Shown here: one piece after another, positions 25,433-32,914 of the stretch | Layout: each line of letters begins with the position of its first letter | Numbering within the stretch: position 1 is the first letter of the stretch | Source of the DNA: an uncultured Lachnospiraceae bacterium | GTDB lineage: Bacteria > Bacillota > Clostridia > Lachnospirales > Lachnospiraceae | Assembly: GCA_948441955.1 (NCBI GenBank) | Contig: CAOJQZ010000019.1 | Coordinates: 1 to 34,739 of the forward strand | Length of the DNA stretch: 34,739 nt | Direction: 5' to 3' | Translations under genes and position numbers: made by a program | The notes under the pieces: model-generated | The model's database searches: none | Told to the model about the DNA's origin: nothing | The model's input: the letters and a program-made list of their open reading frames with translations, nothing else

Positions 25433-25951
25433 ATGGCTTATTGTGTGAAATGCGGGGCAAAGGTTGAAGACTATGTACATTTTTGTCCACAGTGCGGAGC
25501 AGAGATTCCGCAGGTGGATAATTCCGGAGGGTATACTGAGAAAGATACATACAGCAGTGCACCTTACAGTGAAGCATCCTGCAATGGAAAGCGGGATGGG
25601 TATTTTGAAGCATCAGAGGTAAGAAGCAATAAGGCTATGGGCGTATTGTCATATCTTGGAATCCTAATGCTCATTCCGCTTTTAGCAGGAAATAAGGGTT
25701 CAGATTATGTGAAACATCATATAAATCAGGGTTTGGTATTATTTGTGCTGTCTTCGGTTATAGACCTGTTAAACGGAAGATGGGTATGGGGATTTTACTC
25801 CTGGATTCATTTCGGAACAGGATGGCTTTCCTGGCTTTTTGACATTGCTGATTTTGCATGCCTTATTCTGTTGATCATGGGGATTGTTTCGGCATGTAAG
25901 GGGACCAGACAAGAGCTTCCTATTATTGGAAAGATTCGGTTTTTTAAGTAA
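25433..25951 (+). CDS. Zinc-ribbon membrane protein
   Basis: This 172-aa protein starts with a zinc ribbon (CVKCGAK at about 4-10, then CPQCGAE at about 19-25). A Ser/Tyr-rich linker follows, then three hydrophobic segments in the C-terminal half. The stretch YVKHHINQGLVLFVLSSVID resembles DUF4870/Tic20-like small membrane proteins, whose function is unknown. GGAGGAG lies 8 nt before the ATG at 25433; a GTG at 25430 is less well placed. It ends at a strong bidirectional terminator, so it is the last gene of the secG-to-zinc-ribbon run. Confidence 0.75.
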   Translation: MAYCVKCGAKVEDYVHFCPQCGAEIPQVDNSGGYTEKDTYSSAPYSEASCNGKRDGYFEASEVRSNKAMGVLSYLGILMLIPLLAGNKGSDYVKHHINQGLVLFVLSSVIDLLNGRWVWGFYSWIHFGTGWLSWLFDIADFACLILLIMGIVSACKGTRQELPIIGKIRFFK

Positions 25952-25957
25952 AGAAAG

Positions 25958-26012
25958 AAGCGGCCGGGAACGGATAAGGGGGTATTTCTTCTTTCCGTTT
26001 CTGGCCGCTTTT
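25958..26012. terminator. Bidirectional terminator between zinc-ribbon gene and hsp20
   Basis: Arms 25958-25974 (AAGCGGCCGGGAACGGA) and 25994-26010 pair over 17 bp with two G-T pairs around a 19-nt loop. The arm ends are A- and T-rich. It sits between two convergent genes. Confidence 0.75.
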
Positions 26013-26014
26013 CA

Positions 26015-26437
26015 TTATTCAATTGTAATGAGCTTTGGCTGTTCTGCGATTTTCGGCATATCCTTTGGTACCTGAAGTCTCAGAATACCATCTGTAAATG
26101 CTGCTTTAATATCCTCCTGGGATACCTGTTCACCTACATAAAAGCTTCGGTTACAGCTTCCCGTGTAGCGTTCCTTGCGGACACAGTTGCCTTTCGCATC
26201 CTTTTCTTCCTTTGTCTCATTTCTGACAGCTGAAACTGTAAGATAGCCGTCTTTCAGATCTGCCTTAATATCTTCCTTTGCATATCCCGGAAGCTCCATC
26301 TCAATCATATAGTTTCCGTCTTTTTCATGAATATCTGTCTTCATAATCTGAGAAGAAGCATTTTCAAAAGGACGTGAGAAAAAAGGATCTCTGAACATGT
26401 CGTCGAATAAGTTGTAATTTCTGTTTGCTAATAACAT
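26015..26437 (-). CDS. Small heat shock protein (Hsp20/alpha-crystallin)
   Basis: This 140-aa ATP-independent holdase chaperone belongs to the clostridial Hsp18 type. The alpha-crystallin domain runs from about 32 to 135. Typical features are KTDIHEKDGNYMIEMELPGYAKEDI, a basic strand RKERYTGSCNRSFYV, and AFTDGILRLQVPK with the conserved G-x-L motif. The N-terminal arm contains NLFDDMFRDPFF. AAGGAGG precedes the ATG at 26437. Its promoter has a degenerate CIRCE element over the -35, suggesting control by HrcA. An hrcA gene is not in the window. Confidence 0.95.
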   Translation of the reverse strand: MLLANRNYNLFDDMFRDPFFSRPFENASSQIMKTDIHEKDGNYMIEMELPGYAKEDIKADLKDGYLTVSAVRNETKEEKDAKGNCVRKERYTGSCNRSFYVGEQVSQEDIKAAFTDGILRLQVPKDMPKIAEQPKLITIE

Positions 26438-26508
26438 AGTGATTCCTCCTTAAAATATGCCTTATGGAAATAGTATTCCAAAAAGGTATGTGAAATATGA
26501 ATTGTTTT

Positions 26509-26535
26509 ATATGTTATAGTTATTGTATAACATAT
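26509..26535. promoter_or_regulatory. AT-rich perfect dyad over the hsp20 -10 region
   Basis: ATATGTTATA (26509-26518) and TATAACATAT (26526-26535) form a perfect 10-bp inverted repeat with a 7-bp spacer, covering the -10 and probable start point of hsp20. It could be an operator or a 5' mRNA hairpin. Confidence 0.45.
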
Positions 26536-26566
26536 ATTGTTAGCCATGTCAATAGGTGAGTGCTAA
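26524..26566 (-). promoter_or_regulatory. hsp20 promoter with CIRCE-like element
   Basis: Minus-strand -35 TTGACA (26547-26552) and -10 TATACA (26524-26529) are 17 bp apart. Across the -35 lies TTAGCCATG-N9-GAGTGCTAA (26540-26566). The CIRCE consensus bound by HrcA is TTAGCACTC-N9-GAGTGCTAA, so one arm is perfect, the spacer is exact, and the other arm keeps TTAGC only. Confidence 0.65.
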
Positions 26567-26613
26567 AAAATATAATTTATTTTTGAATAATATATTGATT
26601 TTGTCAAAATGTA

Positions 26614-26644
26614 TTGACTTGGAATTAACTCCAGATGTTATACT
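26614..26644 (+). promoter_or_regulatory. MerR-type promoter with 19-bp spacer and operator dyad
   Basis: -35 TTGACT (26614-26619) and -10 TATACT (26639-26644) are 19 bp apart, the over-long spacing typical of MerR-activated promoters. The spacer contains the near-perfect dyad TGGAATTAACTCCA (26620-26633), similar in form to NmlR/AdhR-type operators. Confidence 0.72.
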
Positions 26645-26711
26645 GATTACACTATGCAGAAGAAAGGAAGCATTATCGTTTAAAGTAATGTTTTGATAAG
26701 AGGTGGATCAT

Positions 26712-27086
26712 ATGACGATTTCGGAGGTAAGCGAGAAATATGAAATTTCGCAGGATACGCTCCGCTATTATGAACGTATAGGGGCAATTCCGCCGGTACA
26801 CCGCACGAAAGGCGGAATACGAAACTATACAAAGGAGGATACGGGCTGGATAGAGCTTGTGAAATGTATGCGGAGCGCAGGTCTTTCTGTAGAAGCATTG
26901 GTTCAGTATGTAAAGCTTACGCAGAAGGGCGACAGAACATTTCAGGAGAGAAGAGAGCTTTTAAAGGAACAAAGAGAGCAGCTTACGAAACAGCTTGCGG
27001 CAATCCAGGCGGCGAAGGAGCGGCTGGATTATAAAATAGCACGCTATGACGAGGCCCTTGCCACCGGAAGATTAAGCTGGAACTAA
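26712..27086 (+). CDS. MerR family transcriptional regulator
   Basis: This 124-aa protein has the MerR winged helix-turn-helix at the N-terminus (MTISEVSEKYEISQDTLRYYERIGAIPPV, of which TLRYYERIG is the signature). A long dimerisation helix (about 75-110) and a short tail EALATGRLSWN follow. There are no cysteines in the effector region except one in VKCMRSAG, unlike metal-sensing MerR proteins; the type fits aldehyde/electrophile-sensing NmlR/AdhR relatives. The ATG at 26712 is used with AGAGGTGG upstream; a GTG at 26703 lies within that site. It precedes two aldo/keto reductases by 33 bp, which fits an aldehyde- or stress-induced operon. Confidence 0.9.
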   Translation: MTISEVSEKYEISQDTLRYYERIGAIPPVHRTKGGIRNYTKEDTGWIELVKCMRSAGLSVEALVQYVKLTQKGDRTFQERRELLKEQREQLTKQLAAIQAAKERLDYKIARYDEALATGRLSWN

Positions 27087-27119
27087 TAATAATGAAATAA
27101 TATAGAGGAGGAGTTTTTT

Positions 27120-28244
27120 ATGATTTACAGAGATTTTCAGGATTTAAAATTATCCGCATTGGGAATGGGGGCTATGAGGCTTCCGGTAATTGACGGGGAT
27201 GACGGGCGTATCAATGAAGCGGAAGCTTCCAGAATGGTTGCATATGCCATGAGCCGCGGGATCAATTACTATGATACTGCATGGGGCTACCATAATGGTA
27301 ATTCGGAGCTTGTTATGGGCAGAATATTAAAGGAATATCCGCGGGACAGCTTTTATCTTGCTTCGAAATTTCCAGGATATGATCTGGCGAATATGCCGAA
27401 GGTGGAAGAAATATTTGAAAAACAGCTTGAGAAATGCCAGGTAGACTATTTTGACTTTTATCTCTTCCACAATGTATGTGAGATGAATATTAATGAGTAT
27501 CTGGATGAGCAGTACGGAATCTTTGCGTACCTCATGAAGCAGAAGGAAAATGGCAGAATCAGGCATCTGGGTTTCTCAGCCCACGGCTCCTGCGAGGTAA
27601 TCCGGCGTTTTTTGGAGGCGTACGGCGAGTATATGGAATTCTGCCAGCTTCAGATTAATTATGTGGACTGGACGCTTCAGAAGGCGAAGGAAAAGACAGA
27701 ACTGCTGGCCCAATATCATATTCCGGTGTGGGTAATGGAGCCGCTAAGAGGCGGAATGCTGGCAAAGCAGGCAGAGGAAAATGCAGACAGACTGAAAGTA
27801 TTTCGTCCGGATGAGACGGTTCCCGCGTGGGCTTTCCGGTTTTTGCAGAGCCTTCCGAATGTAAAGGTGATTCTTTCCGGGATGTCGGATTTCCGCCAGA
27901 TGGAGGAAAATATACATACATTTGAAACAGACAGACCGCTGAATACAGAAGAGATGGCAGCGGTTTTGGATATTGCAGAAAAGATGATAAAGGGTGTTCC
28001 GTGTACGAAATGCCATTATTGCACCAGCCATTGTCCGAAGGGAATTGATATTCCTTTTATGATTGAACTATATAATGAGCATGCGTTTACCGGAGGGGGT
28101 TTTATTGCGCCAATGGCGCTTATGGCAGTGCAGAAGGAGCAGCAGCCGACGGCATGTATTGGGTGCAGAAGCTGTGAAGCAGTTTGTCCCCAGCAGATTA
28201 AAATTTCGGAGATTCTTTCTGATTTTGTGCAGAAGCTTTCGTAG
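27120..28244 (+). CDS. Aldo/keto reductase with C-terminal 4Fe-4S ferredoxin domain
   Basis: This 374-aa protein has an AKR barrel (about 1-280) followed by a ferredoxin-like tail. The catalytic tetrad is intact: D52 and Y57 in YYDTAWGYHNG, K83 in ASKFP, H117 in FHNV. The tail has two cysteine motifs, CTKCHYCTSHCPKG (about 300) and CIGCRSCEAVCPQQ (about 344), suitable for two 4Fe-4S clusters. These Fe-S AKRs are common in anaerobes and probably take electrons from ferredoxin or flavin carriers rather than only NADPH (inference). AGAGGAGG precedes the ATG. It is co-directional with merR upstream and a second Fe-S AKR 36 bp downstream. Confidence 0.92.
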   Translation: MIYRDFQDLKLSALGMGAMRLPVIDGDDGRINEAEASRMVAYAMSRGINYYDTAWGYHNGNSELVMGRILKEYPRDSFYLASKFPGYDLANMPKVEEIFEKQLEKCQVDYFDFYLFHNVCEMNINEYLDEQYGIFAYLMKQKENGRIRHLGFSAHGSCEVIRRFLEAYGEYMEFCQLQINYVDWTLQKAKEKTELLAQYHIPVWVMEPLRGGMLAKQAEENADRLKVFRPDETVPAWAFRFLQSLPNVKVILSGMSDFRQMEENIHTFETDRPLNTEEMAAVLDIAEKMIKGVPCTKCHYCTSHCPKGIDIPFMIELYNEHAFTGGGFIAPMALMAVQKEQQPTACIGCRSCEAVCPQQIKISEILSDFVQKLS

Positions 28245-28280
28245 GAAACGGCATAGTATGCGGCAATAAAGGAGAGTAGT

Positions 28281-29429
28281 ATGATATATAGGGAACTTGG
28301 GAATACAGGAATTAAAGTAAGTGAGATAGGCGTGGGCTGTGAAGGATTTGTGGATAAATCCGAGGAACAGGTGAAAGAATTTATTGATTTGATGGAAAAA
28401 GAGGGCGTAAATTGTATTGATCTATATTCGCCGAATCCGCAGATGAGGAGCGCCCTTGGCAAAGCCCTTAAGGGGAGAAGGGATAAATTCGTTCTTCAGG
28501 CGCATCTTTGTACGATATGGAAGGACGGACAGTATAAGAGAACAAGAGATATTGACGAGGTGAAGGAAGGATTTGAAGACCAGCTTAAACGTTTGGGGAC
28601 CGATCATTTGGAAATAGGGATGATTCATTATGTGGATTCTGTAGAGGAGTGGAGCCGGGTGGCGGACGGTCCTGTAATGCAATACGCTCTGGAGCTTAAG
28701 GAAAAGGGGGTTATCCAAGGTATTGGCTTGTCAAGCCATAATCCCCAGGCGGCTCTGGCAGCAATAAGAGGCGGAAATGTCAACGTGCTGATGTTCAGTG
28801 TAAACCCATGCTATGATATGATGCCTGCAAGTGAAGATGTAGAGGAGCTGTGGAATGAAAAGAATTACGAGAATCCACTTCTTAATATGGATCCCGACAG
28901 ACAGGAGCTATACGAAGAATGTCAGAGACTGGGAGTAGGAATTACAGTTATGAAGGCGTTTGGCGGAGGAGATCTTCTGGACAGCGGATTGTCTCCGGCC
29001 GGGAGGGCGCTTAGTTCCCTGCAGTGTTTGAATTATGCGCTGACCCGTCCGGCCGTAGCGTCGGTTATGTCCGGCGTCAGGACAATAGAGGAGCTTAAAA
29101 GGGACATCGCATATGAAAATGCGCCGGACGAGGAGAAGGATTATGCGCCTGCGCTTGCGGAATTTCCGAAGATAAGCTGGAGCGGGCACTGTATGTACTG
29201 CGGGCATTGCGCACCTTGTCCCAAGGGGATTGATGTGGCTGCGGTTACCAAATTCTTGAATCTTGTGGTAGCACAGAGAGAAATACCGGAAACTGTGCGG
29301 GAGCATTACCGCACACTTCCTCATAAGGCGTCGGAATGTGTGTCATGCGGAGCATGTGAAAAAAGATGTCCGTTTCAGGTAAAAATTATAGAAAACATGA
29401 GGAAATCTGCAGAGATTTTCGGGCAATAA
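28281..29429 (+). CDS. Divergent Fe-S aldo/keto reductase lacking catalytic Tyr and Lys
   Basis: This 382-aa protein has the same overall plan as its neighbour: AKR barrel plus a C-terminal tail with CMYCGHCAPCPKG (about 300) and CVSCGACEKRCPF (about 353). The active site differs. D47 is present in NCIDLYSPNP, but the position five residues on, normally the acid/base Tyr, is N52. The usual Lys in VLxxK is H75 (FVLQAHL). His116 (MIHYVD) remains. A Tyr at 49 is out of register. It may be non-reductive, use a different mechanism, or form a complex with the upstream AKR. AAAGGAGAG precedes the start. Confidence 0.88.
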   Translation: MIYRELGNTGIKVSEIGVGCEGFVDKSEEQVKEFIDLMEKEGVNCIDLYSPNPQMRSALGKALKGRRDKFVLQAHLCTIWKDGQYKRTRDIDEVKEGFEDQLKRLGTDHLEIGMIHYVDSVEEWSRVADGPVMQYALELKEKGVIQGIGLSSHNPQAALAAIRGGNVNVLMFSVNPCYDMMPASEDVEELWNEKNYENPLLNMDPDRQELYEECQRLGVGITVMKAFGGGDLLDSGLSPAGRALSSLQCLNYALTRPAVASVMSGVRTIEELKRDIAYENAPDEEKDYAPALAEFPKISWSGHCMYCGHCAPCPKGIDVAAVTKFLNLVVAQREIPETVREHYRTLPHKASECVSCGACEKRCPFQVKIIENMRKSAEIFGQ

Positions 29430-29485
29430 TACACAAAAAAAGTCTTAATGTTTTCTGAATATTTCTAAAGAAATGTGGAAGATTC

Positions 29486-29514
29486 TTGAGTAATACTTAA
29501 AGTCTTGTTATACT
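29486..29514 (+). promoter_or_regulatory. Promoter of the phospholipid operon
   Basis: -35 TTGAGT (29486-29491) and -10 TATACT (29509-29514) have a 17-bp spacer, about 40 bp upstream of the PAP2 gene. Confidence 0.7.
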
Positions 29515-29554
29515 CTTTCATGTACTTGAAAATATTGCATGACAGGAGATAAAC

Positions 29555-30238
29555 ATGAGGAAAATATGTAAAATACAGGCTGGAGTGATTCCGGGATATA
29601 GTTTATTTCCGCTCATTCTGGCCCTTTTCTTTAATACCGCGGTTTATGAGGGGGCAAGGATGATTGCCGGGAAATGGTATCATTATAATATGGAAAGCAG
29701 TTTAGACCATATACTTCCCTTCTGGCCGCCGGCAATATCTGTTTATCTGGGATGCTATCTTTTCTGGACGGTTAATTATATCTTAATTGCTCGTCAGGAG
29801 AGGGAAGCGGTATATCAGTTTTTCTGGAGTGATTTTTTATCCAGGATCATTTGCCTTTTCTTTTTTCTGCTGATACCTACAACAAATATAAGACCCTATG
29901 TAGCGGTGGATGGCTTTTGGAATCGGGCCATACTTTGGCTGTACTCTGCAGACGCGGCAGATAATCTTTTTCCATCCATTCATTGCCTGGTAAGCTGGCT
30001 GTGCTATATCGGAATCAGAAAGAGCCGGAATATACCTCTGTGGTACAAAGTATTTTCTCTTGTTATGGCTCTTATGGTCTGTGGTTCTACATTATTGACA
30101 AAGCAGCATGTGGTTGCAGATGTGATCGGCGGAGTTCTGCTTGCAGAGGTATGTATTTATATAGGAAGAAGGAAAGGAGTTCCGCGTTTTTATAAACGGC
30201 TGCTTTTTCTAAAAGAAGGGCGGGAAGCGGATGCATAA
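29555..30238 (+). CDS. PAP2 superfamily membrane phosphatase
   Basis: This 227-aa polytopic membrane protein has the three-part PAP2 active site: the IPTTNIRPYV region (about 105-115), FPSIHCLVSW (the PSGH-type motif, about 141) and STLLTKQHVVADVIGG (His nucleophile and Asp, about 180-195). It resembles the PAP2_3/inositolphosphotransferase-like subgroup. Such enzymes dephosphorylate or transfer head groups of lipid phosphates at the membrane. ACAGGAG precedes the ATG. It overlaps the flippase-like gene by 8 nt and heads a run of phospholipid genes, so a lipid substrate is likely. Confidence 0.85.
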   Translation: MRKICKIQAGVIPGYSLFPLILALFFNTAVYEGARMIAGKWYHYNMESSLDHILPFWPPAISVYLGCYLFWTVNYILIARQEREAVYQFFWSDFLSRIICLFFFLLIPTTNIRPYVAVDGFWNRAILWLYSADAADNLFPSIHCLVSWLCYIGIRKSRNIPLWYKVFSLVMALMVCGSTLLTKQHVVADVIGGVLLAEVCIYIGRRKGVPRFYKRLLFLKEGREADA

Positions 30239-31277
30239 TAAAAAGAAGGCGGTATGGAACGGTATATTTCTCCTTGCTGTATTTCTTCTTACTATATATG
30301 GCGTCTTTTATGGAGAGGATCTAGGCAAAATGCTTGCAGTCGTTAAGCAGGCAAAGATAAAATGGTTGATTTCAGGGGTATTTCTTGTTCTGTTTTTTAT
30401 ATGGGGTGAATCAATTATTATCTGGTATATGATGCGCTCCTTTCATATAGATTTGAAGAAAAGGATCTGTTTTTTGTTTTCCTCCGTTGGTTTTTTCTTC
30501 AGCTGCATTACACCTTCAGCCAGCGGAGGGCAGCCGATGCAGATATATTATATGAAGAAGGAAAAGATTCCGATTCCTGTATCAACCGTAATTTTAATGA
30601 TAGTTACAATTACATACAAACTTGTGCTTGTAGTGATCGGCGCGGGGATACTGGCGTTTGGAGGAGCCTTTAAAGATTGCTATCTGAAAGGGATACTTCC
30701 TGTTTTCTATTTGGGACTTTCACTGAATGTGTTTTGCGTCAGCTTTATGACGCTTTTGGTATTTCATCCGGTTTTGGCTGAAAAGATCCTGCTGAAGGGT
30801 ATAGAATGGCTTGAAAGAGTCCATTTTATGAAGCAGAGGAGAAAGCGAAGGAAAAAATTGACTGACGCCATGGAGGTTTACAGAAAAACGGCGGAATATC
30901 TGAAACACCATAAGAAAATAATAGTTATTGTGATTTTCATTACTTTTGTACAGCGGCTGGCGTTGTTTGGTGTAACCGGGGCGGTGTACCGTGCCTTCGG
31001 AATGTCCGGTACGGGTATGACGGATATTGTATTTTTGCAGGCTGTGATTTCTGTGTCTGTTGATATGCTTCCCCTTCCAGGGGGAATGGGAATCAGCGAA
31101 ACATTGTTTCTTAAAATATTCCTTCCTGTTTTTGGGCCGGTGCTTTTGCCGGCAATGGTACTCTCAAGAGGGTTGGGATACTATAGCCAGTTGCTGATCA
31201 GTGCAGTATTTACAGTTGTAACACAGTTCTATTATACAATGAAACATCAGGCAGAAAATGTGAATGAGATTTCATAG
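30231..31277 (+). CDS. Flippase-like membrane protein (UPF0104/AglD-MprF N-terminal type)
   Basis: This 348-aa protein has about eight membrane helices and belongs to the lysylphosphatidylglycerol synthase TM region family. Family landmarks are FFFSCITPSASGGQPMQIYYM (about 85), VTITYKLVLVVIGAGIL, and SVDMLPLPGGMGISETLFL (about 278). Related domains flip or bind lipids; there is no aminoacyl-transferase domain here. It overlaps PAP2 by 8 nt and is followed 12 bp later by phosphatidylserine synthase. The context suggests lipid head-group handling or translocation, but the substrate is unknown. Confidence 0.88.
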   Translation: MHNKKKAVWNGIFLLAVFLLTIYGVFYGEDLGKMLAVVKQAKIKWLISGVFLVLFFIWGESIIIWYMMRSFHIDLKKRICFLFSSVGFFFSCITPSASGGQPMQIYYMKKEKIPIPVSTVILMIVTITYKLVLVVIGAGILAFGGAFKDCYLKGILPVFYLGLSLNVFCVSFMTLLVFHPVLAEKILLKGIEWLERVHFMKQRRKRRKKLTDAMEVYRKTAEYLKHHKKIIVIVIFITFVQRLALFGVTGAVYRAFGMSGTGMTDIVFLQAVISVSVDMLPLPGGMGISETLFLKIFLPVFGPVLLPAMVLSRGLGYYSQLLISAVFTVVTQFYYTMKHQAENVNEIS

Positions 31278-31289
31278 AGGGGGATTAGA

Positions 31290-31946
31290 ATGATAGGCTA
31301 TTATGATTATACGGTAATTCTTACATATGTTGGTTTCTCATCAGGAGTTGCCGGTATATTTTGCGCTTCGACGAGGCATTTAAGGCTGGCGGTCTTCTTC
31401 CTGGCGCTGGCCGGACTTTGTGATATGTTTGACGGGAAAATTGCCAGAACAAAAAAGAATCGGACAGAGGATGAAAAAAGCTTCGGAATACAGATAGATT
31501 CCCTCTGCGACATGGTCTGCTTTGGCGTGCTTCCCATAATTATATGCTTTATGCTGGGAATGAAACACATTTACAGTATGGTTATATTGATTCTGTATGG
31601 TTTGGCAGGCGTAATCCGGCTGGGTTATTTTAATGTGATGGAGGCAAAGCGGCAGAGGGAAACGAATGAAAGCAGGAAGTATTATCAGGGACTGCCCATC
31701 ACCTCTATGGCGATTGCACTTCCGATCGTTTTTGTTGTGTCCCCATTGTTTCCAAATCATCACATATTTTTAGCTGTACTTCATGTTCTGGTAGCGGCTG
31801 TAGGAGGCCTGTTTGTGACAGATATCAGGATACGCAAGTTATCTGCAAAGGAATTGTTTTTGCTGGTTATAGTTGTGGCGGCTGCAGTTGCGGTGATTGT
31901 TTTTGTATGGCACAGCTGGTGGGCGTTTGTACGCTCTTACCGATAG
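31290..31946 (+). CDS. pssA: CDP-alcohol phosphatidyltransferase, probable phosphatidylserine synthase
   Basis: This 218-aa integral membrane enzyme makes phosphatidylserine from CDP-diacylglycerol and serine. The CDP-alcohol transferase motif is visible: DGKIAR (about 46-51), then GIQIDSLCD (about 64-72), with 12 residues between Arg and Gly instead of the general 8. Helices continue to the C-terminus. The PS synthase assignment, rather than PG or PI synthase, rests on the immediately downstream phosphatidylserine decarboxylase. The gene has a GGGGGATTAG leader before its ATG and ends 8 bp before psd. Confidence 0.88.
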   Translation: MIGYYDYTVILTYVGFSSGVAGIFCASTRHLRLAVFFLALAGLCDMFDGKIARTKKNRTEDEKSFGIQIDSLCDMVCFGVLPIIICFMLGMKHIYSMVILILYGLAGVIRLGYFNVMEAKRQRETNESRKYYQGLPITSMAIALPIVFVVSPLFPNHHIFLAVLHVLVAAVGGLFVTDIRIRKLSAKELFLLVIVVAAAVAVIVFVWHSWWAFVRSYR

Positions 31947-31954
31947 GAGGAAAA

Positions 31955-32863
31955 ATGTATTTTGTTGCTGACAGAAAAGGAAATATAGAGAAAGAGGATT
32001 CCCAGCAGGATCGATTTCTTGCATGGATGTATGGACACGTATCCGGAAGAATTATTTTAAAGCTGTTGGTGCAGCCGCCGGTATCACGTTTTTTCGGAAG
32101 AGCTTTGGACTCGGGAGCATCGAAATTATTCATTCCGCCATTTATTCGCAGAAGTCATCTGAATATGTCGGAGTATAAAGCAAAAAAATATAGTTCCTAT
32201 AATGATTTTTTTAAAAGAGAGCTTGCCCCAGGCGCCAGAAGTATTGATTATACGCCGGAAATTCTCGTAAGTCCCTGCGACAGCAGACTTACCGTTTATA
32301 AAGCGGACAGTGAGAACAGATTTTTAATAAAGCATACGCCTTATACTATAGCAGAGCTTTTAAGAAGTCGGCAGCTGGCGGACAGATATGCCGGAGGCTA
32401 TATATGGGTTTTCCGGCTGTGTATAGAGGATTACCATCGGTATATCTATGTGGATTGTGGAAAGGAATCCTTAAGAAGGCATATTTCCGGCGTGCTTCAT
32501 ACTGTAAATCCGATAGCCGGCGACAGGTTCCCTATTTATAAAGAAAATACAAGGGAATATTCTCTCCTGAAATCAGAGAATTTCGGAACCCTTCTTCAGA
32601 TGGAGGTAGGAGCCATGCTTGTAGGGAGGATCGAAAACCGTCAGTATGGGAAGACGGTTAAAAGGGGACAGGAAAAAGGAAATTTTGCATTTGGAGGCTC
32701 TACGGTTATACTTATCACACAGGCAGAAAAGGTAAGGCCGGATAAGGACATTCTGGAAAATTCGGAAAAAGGGATAGAAACAAGGGTGAGACTCGGAGAG
32801 CATGTGGGATATGCGCAGAAAACCCGGCTTGACAAAACCCTGATCTCTGCATATAATGAATAG
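31955..32863 (+). CDS. psd: Phosphatidylserine decarboxylase proenzyme
   Basis: This 302-aa pyruvoyl enzyme converts phosphatidylserine to phosphatidylethanolamine. The self-cleavage motif is FAFGGSTVILI near residue 245, where the Ser of GST becomes the pyruvoyl group. Other landmarks are YNDFFKRELAPGAR, VSPCDSRL, FRLCIEDYHRYIYVDCG and the HTVNPIA region. The ATG at 31955 is chosen because AGGAGG lies 5 nt upstream; an in-frame ATG at 31907 lies inside pssA. It completes the pssA-psd pair and ends 51 bp before the tmRNA. Confidence 0.95.
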   Translation: MYFVADRKGNIEKEDSQQDRFLAWMYGHVSGRIILKLLVQPPVSRFFGRALDSGASKLFIPPFIRRSHLNMSEYKAKKYSSYNDFFKRELAPGARSIDYTPEILVSPCDSRLTVYKADSENRFLIKHTPYTIAELLRSRQLADRYAGGYIWVFRLCIEDYHRYIYVDCGKESLRRHISGVLHTVNPIAGDRFPIYKENTREYSLLKSENFGTLLQMEVGAMLVGRIENRQYGKTVKRGQEKGNFAFGGSTVILITQAEKVRPDKDILENSEKGIETRVRLGEHVGYAQKTRLDKTLISAYNE

Positions 32864-32914
32864 TACCCAACAGGGAAATACGTCTGCGGGCCAAGCATAA
32901 GCTTTTTAGAATCA

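Noticed and set aside
25011..25613. Minus-strand open frame of 200 aa across smpB, the small unknown gene and the zinc-ribbon gene
   Set aside because: It crosses three well-supported plus-strand genes and shows no recognisable domain.
29450..29480. Small palindrome ATTTCTAAAGAAAT after the second AKR as a terminator
   Set aside because: The stem is short and AT-only, and no T run follows; no terminator could be supported there.
32907..32912. TAGAAT as the -10 of the tmRNA promoter
   Set aside because: It ends only 2 bp before the mature tmRNA 5' end and no -35 lies at 16-18 bp upstream; the promoter could not be placed.
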